From contig NC_135212.1 of the NCBI RefSeq assembly GCF_052324685.1, positions 12,883,410 to 12,947,409 on the forward strand: a stretch of DNA of 64,000 bases. Direction: 5' to 3'. Below the pieces are notes generated by a model. It saw nothing but the letters and a program-made list of their open reading frames with translations, made no database searches and was not told the DNA's origin. This document shows, piece by piece, positions 1-11,304 of the stretch. This DNA is from Brachyhypopomus gauderio. Lineage: Eukaryota; Chordata; Actinopteri; Gymnotiformes; Hypopomidae. Within the stretch, counting starts at the first letter, position 1. Each line of letters opens with the position of its first letter. Position numbers and translations under genes: made by a program.

Positions 1-124
1 GGGAGTTTCATGCCCAACTCTGGCCCAAAATTATTTTTCCCTTCCAATCGGCCCAAACTAGAGACTGACATGAGCCGGCCCATCGGGAATCCTCCCGAAT
101 CTCCTGATTAGCCACTCCGGCTCT
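1..124. mobile_element. hAT-type MITE, partial copy (cut by window edge)
   Basis: This stretch matches, with few differences, the complete MITE at 11150-11304. Both contain a stretch reading 'cggcccatcgggaatcctcc' and end in the terminal motif CCACTCCGGC. The 5' end lies outside the window, so no target duplication can be checked. It is non-coding. The match between the two copies was seen directly; the hAT assignment comes from the complete copy, which has an 8-bp target duplication. Confidence 0.75.
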
Positions 125-127
125 CTT

Positions 128-276
128 ACTCATTGGTCAGTAGAGTACTCACTGGCCAGTATAGTGGTCACTGGTCAGTATAGTACTCACTGGTTAGTAT
201 AGTGCTCACTGATGAGTACCCTATTCACCCTTCAGTATAATACTCACTAGTCAGTACTGTGCTAATGTCAGACACT
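128..276. repeat. 19-bp minisatellite
   Basis: About seven imperfect copies of a 19-bp unit of the form TACTCACTGGTCAGTATAG start directly after the MITE end. The copies diverge progressively to the right. The array is non-coding. Confidence 0.8.
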
Positions 277-1284
277 AGCTTTACCAGTTTTGTGTGATGC
301 ATTTATTTTAATGTTTAAAATTCTGGGAGGACACAGTAAAGCTTTACTTACTTTTATCTTCTGTGGAAATATTATTCCTAATCAGCAGGGCTGACAATAC
401 TTGCTTATAATATATTATTTCTTAGCAATGGCAATGCTTAGATTTACTATGGGATTTAGATGTAAATGCATCAGTTGTCATATCAGATATCAGATATCAG
501 ACAGCCCTAAGAGTCCTTATAAGCTGTTATTTGTACAGTACGATATAAGTTGCAGTGCAGTATAATGGGTTTATATATATATACATAAGTGAGTTTTGTA
601 TTAAAATAGGTTAATATTTTATATTTTAACTGGCACTCTCTAATTGCTTCTGTTCTGGGGAGCATAGTGCCATATTCAGTCACACAAATGCAGTTTTTGA
701 AGAAGGAATCAGTGGGAATTTCTGTGAATGTGGAACATTAGTGAATGGTTTGTTTGGGGAAATCCCCAATTACGATATCTACTAACTACAAAAATAATAT
801 TTATATATTGTCAATGCAGGTCAATTCATTTCCTTGATTTTCAAAGCTATAAATTACACTTCAAGGGAACAAATGAATTATAGTAGTGCAGGTTTATTTC
901 AAGAAATCATTAAATGTTCTATTCATAGCGACACTTATTCCCTGACTGGGATGAATTCTGTCTACAAAAATCATCCCAAGTATTTTTGTATGTACATATG
1001 AATGAGCACATATCTCTTTTGAACAAAAATAAACTGATCTTTATGCCATTTTAATTCAGGTTACCACGTTACGGTTAATGACTGTAAGAGATATACAAGA
1101 GTAAAATTAAGTGGCATTTTCAGATACGTTTGTGTCTACAGTATTTGTAACTTGACATCACATCACATGTCCACAACAGGCAAGTATAAATCCCACACAT
1201 ACACCAAAGTGACTACTTGGACTAATATAATAAAGCACAAACTAGTTATTAGCTGGACTTCCCAAGCACAACTGGTTCCCATCT
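277..1284. other. AT-rich intergenic DNA, nothing recognised
   Basis: No exon with plausible splice sites and no known gene family was seen on either strand. There are short direct repeats at about 480-505 (a TCAGATA-type triplication), a short TA run near 575, and AT-rich simple sequence. Confidence 0.5.
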
Positions 1285-1435
1285 TGAGTCTTGGTCATCC
1301 TAAAGTTTCTTCCTTAATTCTTCCCAGGGAGTTTTTCCTTCACAATATCACCTTGATTTTGACCTATACATTTGTACAGCTACTTTGTGACAACATTTGT
1401 TGTAAAAATCATTATATAAATACAATTTACTTTAT
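1285..1435 (+). mobile_element. Non-LTR retrotransposon 3' tail (L2-like/SINE)
   Basis: It contains the common fish retroposon 3' module: a 'cagggagtttttccttc' block, then 'ctttgtgacaacatttgttg' and a terminal 'tatataaataca'. The same module ends the repeat at 50110-50610. Only the 3' part is present, as expected for 5'-truncated retroposition. The module is recognised from memory of fish L2-type and SINE 3' ends; the exact family cannot be fixed without a repeat library. Confidence 0.55.
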
Positions 1436-1664
1436 CTACAAATCTGCAACATAAATTAATATTTTATTCACCATGTCCAGCATTGTGTAGGTGTGATCGT
1501 CGTTCCTACTCTCTGACCACTGAAAACTGGAGTTTTCTTTTTGGTGTTTAATTGGACTTTCTATGCTTTGCCGATAGGTGGGGTAAGAGATGACCTGTTA
1601 AACCTGTTAAATACGTTGACATGTATGTGCCCCAGTGACATGACAAATTAAGGCTGGTCCACTC

Positions 1665-1830
1665 AAAGCAAGTAGGCCCCGGGCGCCGGGCTAGGGCTGC
1701 CCACCGCTCTGGGCACGTGTGATCCACAGCCCCCTAGTAATCACTAGTGTGTGTGTGTGTTCTGACTGCACAGATGGGTTAAAAGCGGAGGACAAATTTC
1801 GATTGGGGTGTAAAAATCACAATTGACAAA
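1665..1830 (+). mobile_element. SINE-like repeat next to the NATD1-like 3' end
   Basis: A GC-rich block around 'gcccaccgctctgggcacgt' is followed by a (GT)n run, then 'cagatgggttaaaagcggag' and 'attggggtgtaaaaatcaca'. This arrangement is typical of a fish dispersed SINE/LINE-tail family. It lies about 90 bp beyond the stop codon of the minus-strand NATD1-like gene, so it may be part of that gene's 3' UTR. The assignment rests on memory of the family. Confidence 0.5.
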
Positions 1831-1918
1831 ATATGGCACATTTCACATTTTTTTTTCATTTCACCAGTTCAGTCCAGACAGGGACATAAACTCAAACGCT
1901 TGGCAGCACAATGTAAAA

Positions 1919-2523
1919 CTATTCCTCAATGTATTCTTGGTATCCACCAAGTGGATTCTTATCCACATATTTTTTTATATACACGCAACCGATGGTGGCT
2001 TTTAATCTTTCTTCTCTCACGAAGTCCAGAGCTGCCTGTGGGAGGAAAGACATGGCTTAATTACACACATTACACATTTCTCCAGACCCCACTGGACAGA
2101 TGAGGAATAGTTAACCCTTTTCTATCACCTTTGCCAGGTGTGCTGCCACACCTTTACCTCTGAAGGACTCTGGTACTACCGTTGACAGCAAGTGCACGTG
2201 GCAGTCATCCTTGAAGGTGTATTTTAGTACCGCCATGTCCACAGTACCTGCGGAGGGAGTAATGCGGGAAAACAGCGATTTTCAAATAGATTTATTTTCC
2301 GTGAGGCATGTATATAATACTTATGTCAATTTAAGACGAAATACTTCGTCTGACCTTCGTGTTCAAGTCTCACGGTGAAACACTGCTGCTGTCTGTCATG
2401 AATCACGCGACACGGTTCGTTGCTCAAAACAGAGAAAAGACACTTCGGGTTTTTAAATCTCGCCAGCGTTTGAACGCCTCTACAGAAACTGTTTCGTGAT
2501 AGTAAAATATTCAGTGCTGCCAT
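1919..2523 (-). CDS. NATD1-like GNAT-fold protein (3 exons, 134 aa)
   Basis: The minus-strand exons are 2523-2355, 2247-2129 and 2035-1919. The introns are GT-AG: donor GTCAGA after exon 1, acceptor CTCCGCAG, donor GTGATA, acceptor CTCCCACAG. The joined frame is open for 134 codons to a TAG. The first Met opens an Arg-rich, acid-poor stretch (residues 1-35) that could be a mitochondrial presequence. It is followed by IHDRQQQCFTVRLEHEG, then VPESFRGKGVAAHLAKAALD (residues 81-100) with the GNAT acetyl-CoA motif R86-G-K-G89-V-A91. The end, IKKYVDKNPLGGYQEYIEE, matches the NATD1 C-terminal pattern of KYV-NP---Y. NATD1 proteins are small predicted N-acetyltransferases of about 110 aa with no firmly established substrate. 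The middle (residues 58-80) is unlike the usual NATD1 'YEY-GK---LQHTEVP' stretch, so this may be a fast-evolving paralogue. The order beside a RASD-type gene recalls human 17p11.2. The family call is good; orthology is uncertain. Confidence 0.72.
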
Positions 2524-2900
2524 ATTTATCCGTAATGCATTAGGTCGTGAATGTTATACAGCGCAAGGCTGGGATCTTCTTCTTTCTCCGTCTTCGGTAA
2601 GCACTTACACACGGAAGTAAATGAAGCAAACGAACACCAGGGGGCGGTATAATTACACAAAACAGGGCGCTACATGTTTTAAAAGGTCGATTTCACACAG
2701 CGCTACAACACCGAGTCGCAAATATGTACGACTTAAACATTTTAAATCTGCGGCATCACGAATTCGCGTATTTCACCATTGGATCACCAAAATTAAAAAT
2801 GGCAGTCCAGCAGGTGTAATCCGCAGGTAGATGAATGTGATGTAATCCGCAGGTAGATGAATGTGATGTAATCCGCAGGTAGATGAACGCGCTTCCGTGA
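2524..2900 (-). promoter_or_regulatory. Probable promoter / 5' region of NATD1-like gene
   Basis: The sequence upstream of the start codon is richer in CpG than its surroundings ('cacacggaagtaaatgaagc', 'cagcgctacaacaccgagtcg'). It includes a CGGAAGT Ets-type site about 90 bp before the ATG. From 2817 to 2885 there are three tandem copies of a 26-bp unit (TGTAATCCGCAGGTAGATGA...). No TATA box is clear. The promoter call is inferred from position and composition. Confidence 0.35.
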
Positions 2901-3289
2901 ATTAAGCCAATCAGAACGCCAATTTTTCTCGCTTTTAGGAAAACAAATACAGTGTATCTTCTTCACTGTGTACAGATTGATTTTACTCCGTATTTTACTG
3001 TGTACAGTACTATACTGTGTTTTATTTATTACCTGAACATTTTATTTATTTGTAATGTATGTACAGTACATAGCCTACCTGAGAGCGACAGAGAGAGAGA
3101 CTGAGCCGAATGTCTATCGTACTATACCCTATCTCATGTAAAGAAAACAGCATAGCGTTCAGTAAAATTGCGCTCACTAGACGCCACCAGAGGGCGCGCA
3201 CGTACACGTCCTCACAGCCACGCACGCCCACTCCCACACAGCGCATACCCTCTCATTCCCGGTCACTCCCCTTATCTCAATCACCCCAG

Positions 3290-3590
3290 TACTGACACCT
3301 GTTCCTCATCAGTATTGGGCCCAATAAAGACCCACAGGTCGTGTCGTCCAGTGCTGCGCATTCCACCTTCATCTTCCCCTCGCTACGTGGTAAGTAGCTG
3401 CTCTGCACTGAAGCTGCCAACCACATGTGGACACTCTCCCTCGTTTTGGACTCTTGAGTATAGCTTTGTGTTTATCCTGCCAAGTGGCCCGAGTGCTTGT
3501 GTTATTTTTGAGATGGATAATAAAGTCTTTTGGTTACAGCCTCTGACTCCTGCTGCCTCTGTTCCCGCGTCACGACAATATCTTACTGTA
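3290..3590 (+). mobile_element. LTR-like dispersed repeat, 3' part
   Basis: The stretch has AATAAAG at about 3519, followed by a C-rich tail ending 'cccgcgtcacgaca'. This is the same layout as the solo-LTR-like repeats elsewhere in the window: poly(A) signal, a pyrimidine-rich 50-70 bp, then an ACA end. I could not find a matching left end or target duplication, so the class is uncertain. Open reading frames across it are not gene-like. Confidence 0.4.
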
Positions 3591-3599
3591 TGTACTTTA

Positions 3600-4930
3600 T
3601 AGTACAGTACTAGCCTATATATATAAACTCCTGTGAATGTCAGGGTATTAGCCTTCTGTACATAAAGATTCCATAGAAACCGTTTGGCACAATTATTCTG
3701 TACAATTACTGTACTGGTTTATAGACTTTCCCAGGTTCCTGTGGTCATTACGTCTGAGTGCCTCATGAATTGTGTGTCAGTCTTATTCATTTATTCAGAT
3801 ACATTAGGAAAAAAGAATCACATAATTGAGAAAAACTGATCACATGAGTGCTTCCAAACATGGGGATACACGTCTGTGCATTCATAAATAGACTGAGAAA
3901 CAGTTCCCTTTCCAGGCCTTGGTCAAACTCTAGGAGAGCTGTCTCCCTACCTCTCAGTGCTGCAGACTCTGGAGCTTAATTATTTCAAGCTGTAGGTCAC
4001 CAGGTACACTCTCAGTATGCATTCAGAGTCCACTACACTGAGTTCAGCCTGTTCTTTCTTGACTTGCCCAAGTGTCATGCAGAATGTCATGACGGACAGA
4101 CAGTCCCCAGACAGACAGTCCCCAGACAGACAGCTGTATTGGCTCCAGTTGCAGTCTGTGAGAAATGGCTGTTCAAGATGCTGTAAAATGTGTCAGATTC
4201 CTCTTTTTCCACTGGGTTTCAAAACGTTTCAGTTTCATATCATTTTATGTCCTTTTTTCATTTTTTTTGTACTTGATTTTGACAAAAAACATGTCACCTC
4301 TAAAAAGTGGACAAACCTGTTCATAGCTGTTTTTAACTGTTTATATCTGTTTACAGCTGTTGTTAGCTGTTTATATCTTTTTATAGCTGTTTATAGCTGT
4401 TACGTTTTGCTTTCATGTTGCCTCAGTTTTTGACTTTTTTTTCTATGTTGACAAATCATTAGAAAACAAAAGAGTGGGTTGGAGAAGGAATGAAATGTTT
4501 GAAAGTAATTACTAGGGGCACTCTCACATTTTCATCACAACATCTCATTGAATTTGCATTGGCCGATGTATTTATACATCTGTTTGATATTTTTGTTGGT
4601 GGGTTAAACTATTTAACGCCACATGGCTTATGTTATGCACGGCACAAACATTCTAAAGTAAGGAAACAAAAAAAAAAAAAAATTGTATAATGCAACCACA
4701 TCAAGCGTTGATTTATCAATCTCAGTTAATATCTCTGATATAATTGATTATCCAGAATATGACTTGTAGTACCTTATTCTACTTTTAAAATCTGACTGAA
4801 AAACATCTACTTGTATTACATAAATTACACAAATTACATGGGAATTCCATTAATTATATTTTCTACCAAATCACTATAACTGAACTACAAGAAAATGATT
4901 ATGGCAAATGTAGTTTGTCCTCAAGGCTTT
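3600..4930. other. Intergenic DNA, nothing recognised
   Basis: No exon was recognised. Three copies of a 16-bp unit (CAGACAGTCCCCAGA) lie at 4097-4135, degenerate 'tagctgttta' repeats at 4320-4400, and an A-run near 4668. The 138-aa ORF here has no family resemblance and is T-rich by composition. Confidence 0.5.
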
Positions 4931-4949
4931 AAAGCCGGACGATGTGTCC

Positions 4950-6859
4950 TCACTGCACGTGTTTAACAGCTGCACAGTCCCTTACTCCTGCAGCCATTAC
5001 GGAGAAGAAGAGGTTGGGGAAGAGGGGCCTGACGTATATGGCTGCTTTAGAGATGAAGTGGGCTATGATGACCTCACTCCTCTTACTGTTCAGGGTTCTC
5101 AGAAGTTCACTGGCCATCTCCTCCGGCGAGATGCCATGATGTTGCTGTCTGGTGAAGACTGTAGTGTCCAACGAGACAGAGGACGCATGTGACCCAGGTA
5201 GGAATGTCAGGTAGGCAGGAAGAGGAGGAAGAACACACAGTTCAGGAGGATGAAACAGATGAAGAGTGAATCAGATGGAGGATGAGTCAGATGGAGGATG
5301 AATCATGGAGGATGATTCAGGTAAATGGTAAATCAGGAGTTGATGTTGAAATGGACTTACCAGACCAGATCGATTTTGTTGTGAGGGTTTGGTGAGGTGA
5401 GGACGTGGCTTTAATGAAGGTGTGGCTGACTGTGCTCACGGAGATGCCGTACTCCTGGACCTCAGCTCTCAGGCAGTCAAAGAAGGCCTGAATCGCATGT
5501 TTGGAGGCAGCATCTGAAACCACAGAGGACCAGACTGACTGCCACTAACTGTTATTATACAGGCATCTCAGATAAAGCATGTAAATCATATTGTCGATTA
5601 ACTGTGGCAACTTTGTCATCTCACACTAATCAGAACACACTGGAAAAGCTTTAGAGATCCAGGCAGGGTGAATGTGAAGCTGTCATATGGGAGAGTGTGA
5701 GCCAAACTCACAGCTGGTGCGGAAAGGCACTGCAAGTTTCCCCTGGACACTGTTCACCAGAACCATGTGACCAGCCCTTCTGGACATCATAGAAGGCAGG
5801 ACTCCTGCGAACAGAAGACGCGTGACAGAAGAGAACACTGATCTTAATCAAGAACATGGATGATGTAATGCAGATGGTTTGATGTGAGGTCTGTTCTTGG
5901 AGCTCGTTTCCTGCCTTTGGCCAGTGTGATGGGCCCAAAGTAGTTGGCATCCATGACCATCTTGTCCATATCCAGAGACAGAGACTGTGCGGGCGCCTTC
6001 ACTTTCATGCTGCTGTTGAAGATAAGCACATCCAGGCAGCCATAGGCGTCCAGAACATCTGACACCACGTCAGGCATCGTGTCCATGTCACTGAAGTCTA
6101 ACTCGATTAGCTTTGGTGGGAAAGTCTGGGAACATTTGGTTGGAATATGGATGGAATACACGTCACTTTACAGCAGCAGCATTGACAGTATCAACAGATA
6201 ATCACTTACATGTCTGAAACCTGAACATGTTGTGGTTTTAGTTATGTCTATGTTAGTATATTAATATAAAGGGAATAGTAAAGTGTTGCTCTGATTCGGT
6301 CATTATAGAGACTGGCTGTAGGGGAAGATGACCCTTTTTCTACCTCTGTACTAGTGGAAATGCCAACTGTGCACATCATATGATTATTTCAAAACAATCT
6401 GGCATCTTCTAATGAAATTTTTCATGTGTGCTGTCATGTGTTTGAATCTAGGGGTGGGGTCTAGGGGCGGGGCCTAACTGTCAGCACCATCACTCACTAA
6501 AGAGGGGTCAGAGCCATTCATCAACTGTTCTCCAAGTAACTCCAACTTTTCCCAGTTCTTCCCACAAAGGATCAGCCGGGCGCCTCCCTTGTGGAAGAGT
6601 TTGGCGCACTCTAAAAAAGATCAGGAACAACGTAAGGTCAGCAGAAACCCAGCTGAAAATGAGGTGCAGTTCCTGGTTACAAACGGAAGCATGAAGACAG
6701 GAAATAGTTACCATTGCCGAGCGCTGACAACGAATCTGTGATCAGCACTACCTTGTTTCGGACCGTGGCTCTGCTCAGAAGATTGAGTATGGCACCGTAC
6801 AGATAAAATATTCCAGCTGTGATCACTGCCACAGTGGGCACCAGCAGAACCGTGCTCAT
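4950..6859 (-). CDS. dhrs7c: Dehydrogenase/reductase SDR family member 7C (6 exons, 308 aa)
   Basis: The minus-strand exons are 6859-6712, 6610-6498, 6125-5915, 5804-5712, 5513-5361 and 5158-4950; joined they give 927 nt, 308 aa plus a TGA stop. DHRS7C is an ER/sarcoplasmic-reticulum short-chain dehydrogenase of striated muscle, linked to retinol oxidation and calcium handling (family knowledge). Visible here are a hydrophobic N-terminal anchor (residues 3-28), the nucleotide-binding turn TDSLSALG (41-48), the NNAG-position variant [13 protein letters not shown], a Ser in VNSVQGK (S176) and the catalytic YAASK (189-193). Human DHRS7C is about 311 aa, so the length fits. All junctions keep frame. 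Five introns were placed: four are GT-AG, and intron 3 begins with GC (CCAAAG|GCAGGA). The first ATG is used; it directly precedes the anchor. Fish often carry two dhrs7c copies and I cannot tell a from b. Confidence 0.88.
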
Positions 6860-7029
6860 GCCTGTCTTCTGAAAGACCACACACCACAAAATATAAAAAA
6901 ACCACTTTAAAACACTGAAATGCTCTGAAGTGTTTTAATACACATAACTTTATACGATGGAATGAATCACTGCTATTTCAGTGCTTCACTCCATAAACTT
7001 AGTTGTTTCCTACCACACTGTTGTCCACA

Positions 7030-8249
7030 TCCATGGTGTTGGAACGTTTAAATCTTCATTATCTACAGAAAATCAGTCACTTCAAATGAATCCCAAATAT
7101 ATTACAATCTTTACAGATGTACAGAAAGGCATATTTATAGCTGAAAATCTATAAATTGAAACAAAATTATAAACTCTAAATGCGGAGGACAGTTTATTCT
7201 GTACTTTAAATGTCCTTTGTGTCTAATGTAAACAGTGTTATCTCAGTTATTCAGTATACTTACATCTCTGGAATTCATGTATTTACTTAATATACAACGT
7301 AAACACATAAACTGTAACAAATCCCTGTGGAGAGCATATTTATCTCTGTATATACACCCGATGGAGTTTTTCTTTAGAAATTGCTACATATTTTTGCCAA
7401 ATATATGCCAAACTGCCTTCCAAGTATGTAAGTGAGATCCACTGAGACAACACCACCAAGAAAACGTTTTCAGCAGCAGCAGGTACATTAAGCGTAACAC
7501 TTTTTAAGCACTGTCACAATAAAAGTCCTGCTTGCCTTTGATAAATGAGAAACAGAGAGTTGCCATTTCAACATATCCCAGCATGCAATGTGGCGGCAAT
7601 ATAACAATGCAGACATGCACCAACATGCGCCCAACGTCCATTGCCCTGTGCAACTTACAGAAAGCGTGAACTAGAAGTGTGAGCTTGAGGCGAGAGTTTC
7701 GGCTCGTGTGTCCTGGTTTGAAGGTATCAGTGGTGGGAATCTTCCCCACTAGGTCTTCCTACAGCACTGGACCAGTAGCCTCGCCAGCCGGTGCAGAAGG
7801 ATTGTGTGTGCTTTTAATAGCACACAGCTGAAGCTGTCATTTGTCACGTATGTTGTATACATAGCAGCAGTGTGTAATACTGGAGCCTCCAGGATGAACT
7901 ATTTCAGGACACTTTAAATGGGTCAGTGGTTTTACAGTGTGCAGTAATCTGCACGATCCTGCCTCAAAACATCAGCATACAAAACGATTTTGTTAAATAT
8001 TAGCATAACCACCATTTATTAAAGATTACCTCTAACCCATTATCGTTGTTTCTTCTCTTCTACATGTACCTCACAGACATAAATATCCAAATTCCTTTGC
8101 ATACCAGCCATCTCAGTAGTTTTCTGTAATGCTGTGTTACTGTATAAGTGCAAACCTATAAAATATCACAGCATACCTCATATAAACATATATGTATGAA
8201 AAAGTCTACTATGTGTTGTTCAATGCCTTACTAGTATTTGTTTATGTGG
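7030..8249. other. Upstream flank of dhrs7c, nothing recognised
   Basis: No coding exon was found. The stretch includes the presumptive 5' flank of dhrs7c. One or more non-coding 5' exons could hide here, but none can be proved from sequence alone. Confidence 0.4.
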
Positions 8250-8640
8250 TTGAAATCAGCACTGTGACAGTAGATCTCTGTTCACTGAGAGTAGATCTCT
8301 GTTCACTGTGACAGTAGATCTCTGTTCACTGTGACAGTAGATCTCTGTTCACTGAGAGTAGATTTCTGTTCACTGTGGCAGTAGATATCTGTTCACTGAG
8401 AGTAGATTTCTGTTCACTGTGGCAGTAGATCTCTGTTCACTGTGGCAGTAGATATCTGTTCACTGAGAGTAGATTTCTGTTCACTGTGGCAGTAGATCTC
8501 TGTTCACTGTGACAGTAGATCTCTGTTCACTGTGACAGTAGATCTCTGTTCACTGAGAGTAGATCTCTGTTCATTATGACACTAGATCTCTGTTCACTGT
8601 AACAGTAGATCCTTGCCCATGGATCACGTGACAATCGATC
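8250..8640. repeat. Minisatellite, 20-23 bp unit (AGATCTCTGTTCACTG)
   Basis: About 16 copies of GTAGATCTCTGTTCACTG are followed by either 'tgacA', 'tggcA' or 'agA', so the unit alternates between about 20 and 23 bp. Copies at the right end are degenerate. It is non-coding on both strands. Confidence 0.85.
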
Positions 8641-9522
8641 CCTCCTCAATGCAATAGTAAATCCCCCCTCAAAAAAATTTGAATTTTTGCAAACTTCATC
8701 AAAATACATAAGTCCTCATTTAGTGGTGTGTTACCAGCTTTTGGACATATTTCATGCATTACCATGATGACACCAGAATAAACACCTGGGAATAAACACC
8801 TGGGACGGGGATATCCTGAAAAACAAACCACACGTCAGTAATGTAAACTCTGAGAAAAAGTATGCGTTAAAGAGGATGCGTTAAAGTATTGCAGAGCTCC
8901 AAAGTATGTGCTTCTCCATTTGAACGTTTTAGCCACCCTCACCCCAGCTGTAACCCTACCCATTGTAAATTTGATGATTAAGCTGTAATAACCGAGTCCC
9001 ACCAACTCATTTAATGTTCTGTGTGCATGTGCGTGCAGGTGGCGCAGAGAAAGGCACTGCTTCATACATCGGGGTGGTTCAGGTGCAGGGCCATATATGC
9101 ATGTGGATGTATTTCAACTAGCTCTAATTACGTTATTAAGTTATAATGACATTGATTATTTACCCCATTATGTTCGCTAGGTAGCTATTAGCGTTTTGTA
9201 TTGACTAACCATCCTATCCAGAATAATAGGAGAATCATTGGTTAACTATCTAAACATATTTCCTTATTCGAGTCGCGTTTAGGATGTGCGTGTTTTTAAC
9301 CAGTTGATATGTGTTTAGTATCAATAATGCACCTTAACCACTCTGCACTGACTTGTGCTAATCCAGATTATAATCTGACTGACTGCATGACCAACAGTGT
9401 CTGCTGTTCCAGACAAAACATGATTCACTTTCAATTACCCAACTGTTTAATTATTGTACAGTACTTCCCTTTAAACTTAGGAAGAAAAATGTGTCATGTT
9501 TGAAAGTAAAATAAAATAAATA
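8641..9522. other. Intergenic DNA, nothing recognised
   Basis: No gene was seen. Small duplications lie at 8777-8805 (two copies of 'aataaacacctggga') and 8865-8886. Confidence 0.45.
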
Positions 9523-9853
9523 TGTCACGTTGAGGTCCCCGGCCCCTCCTTTTGGGCGTGTGTCTACGTCGTCTACGTCTCCTAGTCTGCGTCTGTGGAT
9601 CTCCGTGGGTGCGGTTATGTCTTGTGATCATCCGTCTCACCTGTGGCTCGTCTCGTAATCACGTGGGACTTATGTGGTTTGTCTACTTAATGTGCGTTCG
9701 CGCAGTGTCCTGTGCTCGTCGTTGTCTGAGTGTGCACGTTTTCGTGTGTTTCTACGTGCGCATACTGCGCTATTTGTTATATATATTAAACGTGACGTCT
9801 GTAGCAAAGCAAGGATTCCGTGTCTCGTCCTTCACGCCGCACCCGACATCACA
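9523..9853 (+). mobile_element. Solo LTR-like element with 5-bp target duplication
   Basis: The 331-bp repeat begins TGTCACGTTGAGG and ends CCCGACATCACA. It is flanked by the exact direct repeat AAATA (9518-9522 and 9854-9858). TG...CA ends, a 5-bp duplication and an ATTAAA signal about 70 bp before the end are the marks of a solo LTR left after recombination between two LTRs. No gag/pol sequence is attached. The LTR retrotransposon family is unknown. Confidence 0.75.
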
Positions 9854-9871
9854 AAATAATAAACATATATT

Positions 9872-9873
9872 TT

Positions 9874-9905
<32 letters not shown>
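9872..9905. repeat. (AT)n microsatellite
   Basis: A run of alternating A and T, about 14 dinucleotides long, follows the solo LTR right flank. Confidence 0.85.
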
Positions 9906-9907
<2 letters not shown>

Positions 9908-11149
9908 AACTAGGCTATTTCAAATGCACACATGCAAGATAATTTAAGTATTTTGTTACAGATGTCTTGGGTATTAACCCTAACCCTAACTTTTCCTGTC
10001 CAACTAAATACTCAAATATAATTCATGACCATTTTAAAATGCATGTATGTGGGAATACTATTCATCTCTGAGTGTAGCTGCAATATGGACATTTAAGTGG
10101 AATGTTGTGATTGTGAATGCTGTAATTGGATGTGAAAGGAGTACTTTTGTGTTACAACTGTTTGTGCTTGTCAGAGAATTATGGAGTACCAAACATAACA
10201 TAAAAACTTTTACAAACGCCCCCAACTCTTTTTGAACCTTGCGTCCTGTGGTTAAAACAGTATTTATTTCATGTTTGCCTGTGTTCTTCATGTGTCTGGC
10301 CCTGGCCCCTATCTGGTGGCTGTAGAGAGAAGAAGGGGCATAGGAGATGCAGTGTCTCTCACAGCCGAGGAGAGAAGCATCACGGCCGGGGTCACCAGGG
10401 TCACCAGGGTCACCGAGGTCACCGGGGTTGCCTGAGCCGCACCAGGGACCACAAGAAACGCAGGTGCCTGCAAGAGCCATAAAGGTCCAAGCTCTCCTGA
10501 GCAGAGCTCCTGATCTTCATGAGGAGAACTGGCAGTATTTGGGCTTCTCTGCTTTTAGCTGTGTTTGTGAAAATGAGTAGGTGTGCAGACATAATGCTGG
10601 CTAGACTGCTGGAATAGGCCAGGTATCTTAGAGAATGACTGGTACAGCTGCCTCAGCCTTTATCAGCAAACCACTGGCCTACACCTTCACTTTCTGTTTG
10701 CACAGTTTTTCTCTATGGCGAACAGGTAACAAAACGACCTACAGAGACTGTGATGTCCCACCTCCTGGCTTAGAGAACATCACCCCGATGCAGTCCAAAG
10801 CCATGCAAGGTACAGCAAGTATCCCCCTTTACGAACAAACTCATAGGCAGTGCATTCTGGCCACAGCACATCTGGGTTGCTCATTAGAATCTCTTTTACT
10901 TTTGTTCATTTTGATTAACTTTTAGCCATTTAGTAATTTAGTTTACATTCTTTATCTTGTATAGTAATCATAAAGGTCTTCAGGTGCCTAGCAGGTATGG
11001 CGCGGTGATTCTTTGATTGGCATGTGCAGTGTAAGGCTGTAATGTGCATTTTAACTGCGTCTGTCGTGCTGGCCAGATCCCCAATGTAGCTCTGATGGCT
11101 ACGACTACTATATCCACTACAGCTGAAGTTTCACCAGCACCCGCACAGG

Positions 11150-11304
11150 CAGGGCCGGAGTGGGACACTTTTTCAGCCCGGGAGTTTTATGACCAAATCC
11201 GGCCCAAAATTATTTTTCCCTCCCAATCGGCCCAAACTAGAGATTAACATGAACCGGCCCATCGGGAATCCTCCCGAATCTCCCGATTAGCCACTCCGGC
11301 TTTG
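11150..11304. mobile_element. hAT-type MITE inserted in the u2af2 relic exon
   Basis: The 155-bp element has imperfect terminal inverted repeats: CAGGGCCGGAGTGG at the left and CCACTCCGGCTTTG at the right. It is flanked by the exact 8-bp duplication CGCACAGG (11142-11149 and 11305-11312). Removing the element plus one duplication restores the continuous U2AF2-like reading PAPAQ-VPLTSQTTRQARR. An 8-bp duplication and CAGG-type ends point to the hAT superfamily. A second partial copy begins the window. Confidence 0.9.

Noticed and set aside
7504-7749. 81-aa minus ORF
   Set aside because: No splice context, homology or codon pattern supporting a gene.
9976-9992. Telomere-like CCCTAA repeats
   Set aside because: Only about two and a half units; expected by chance or as a trivial interstitial remnant.
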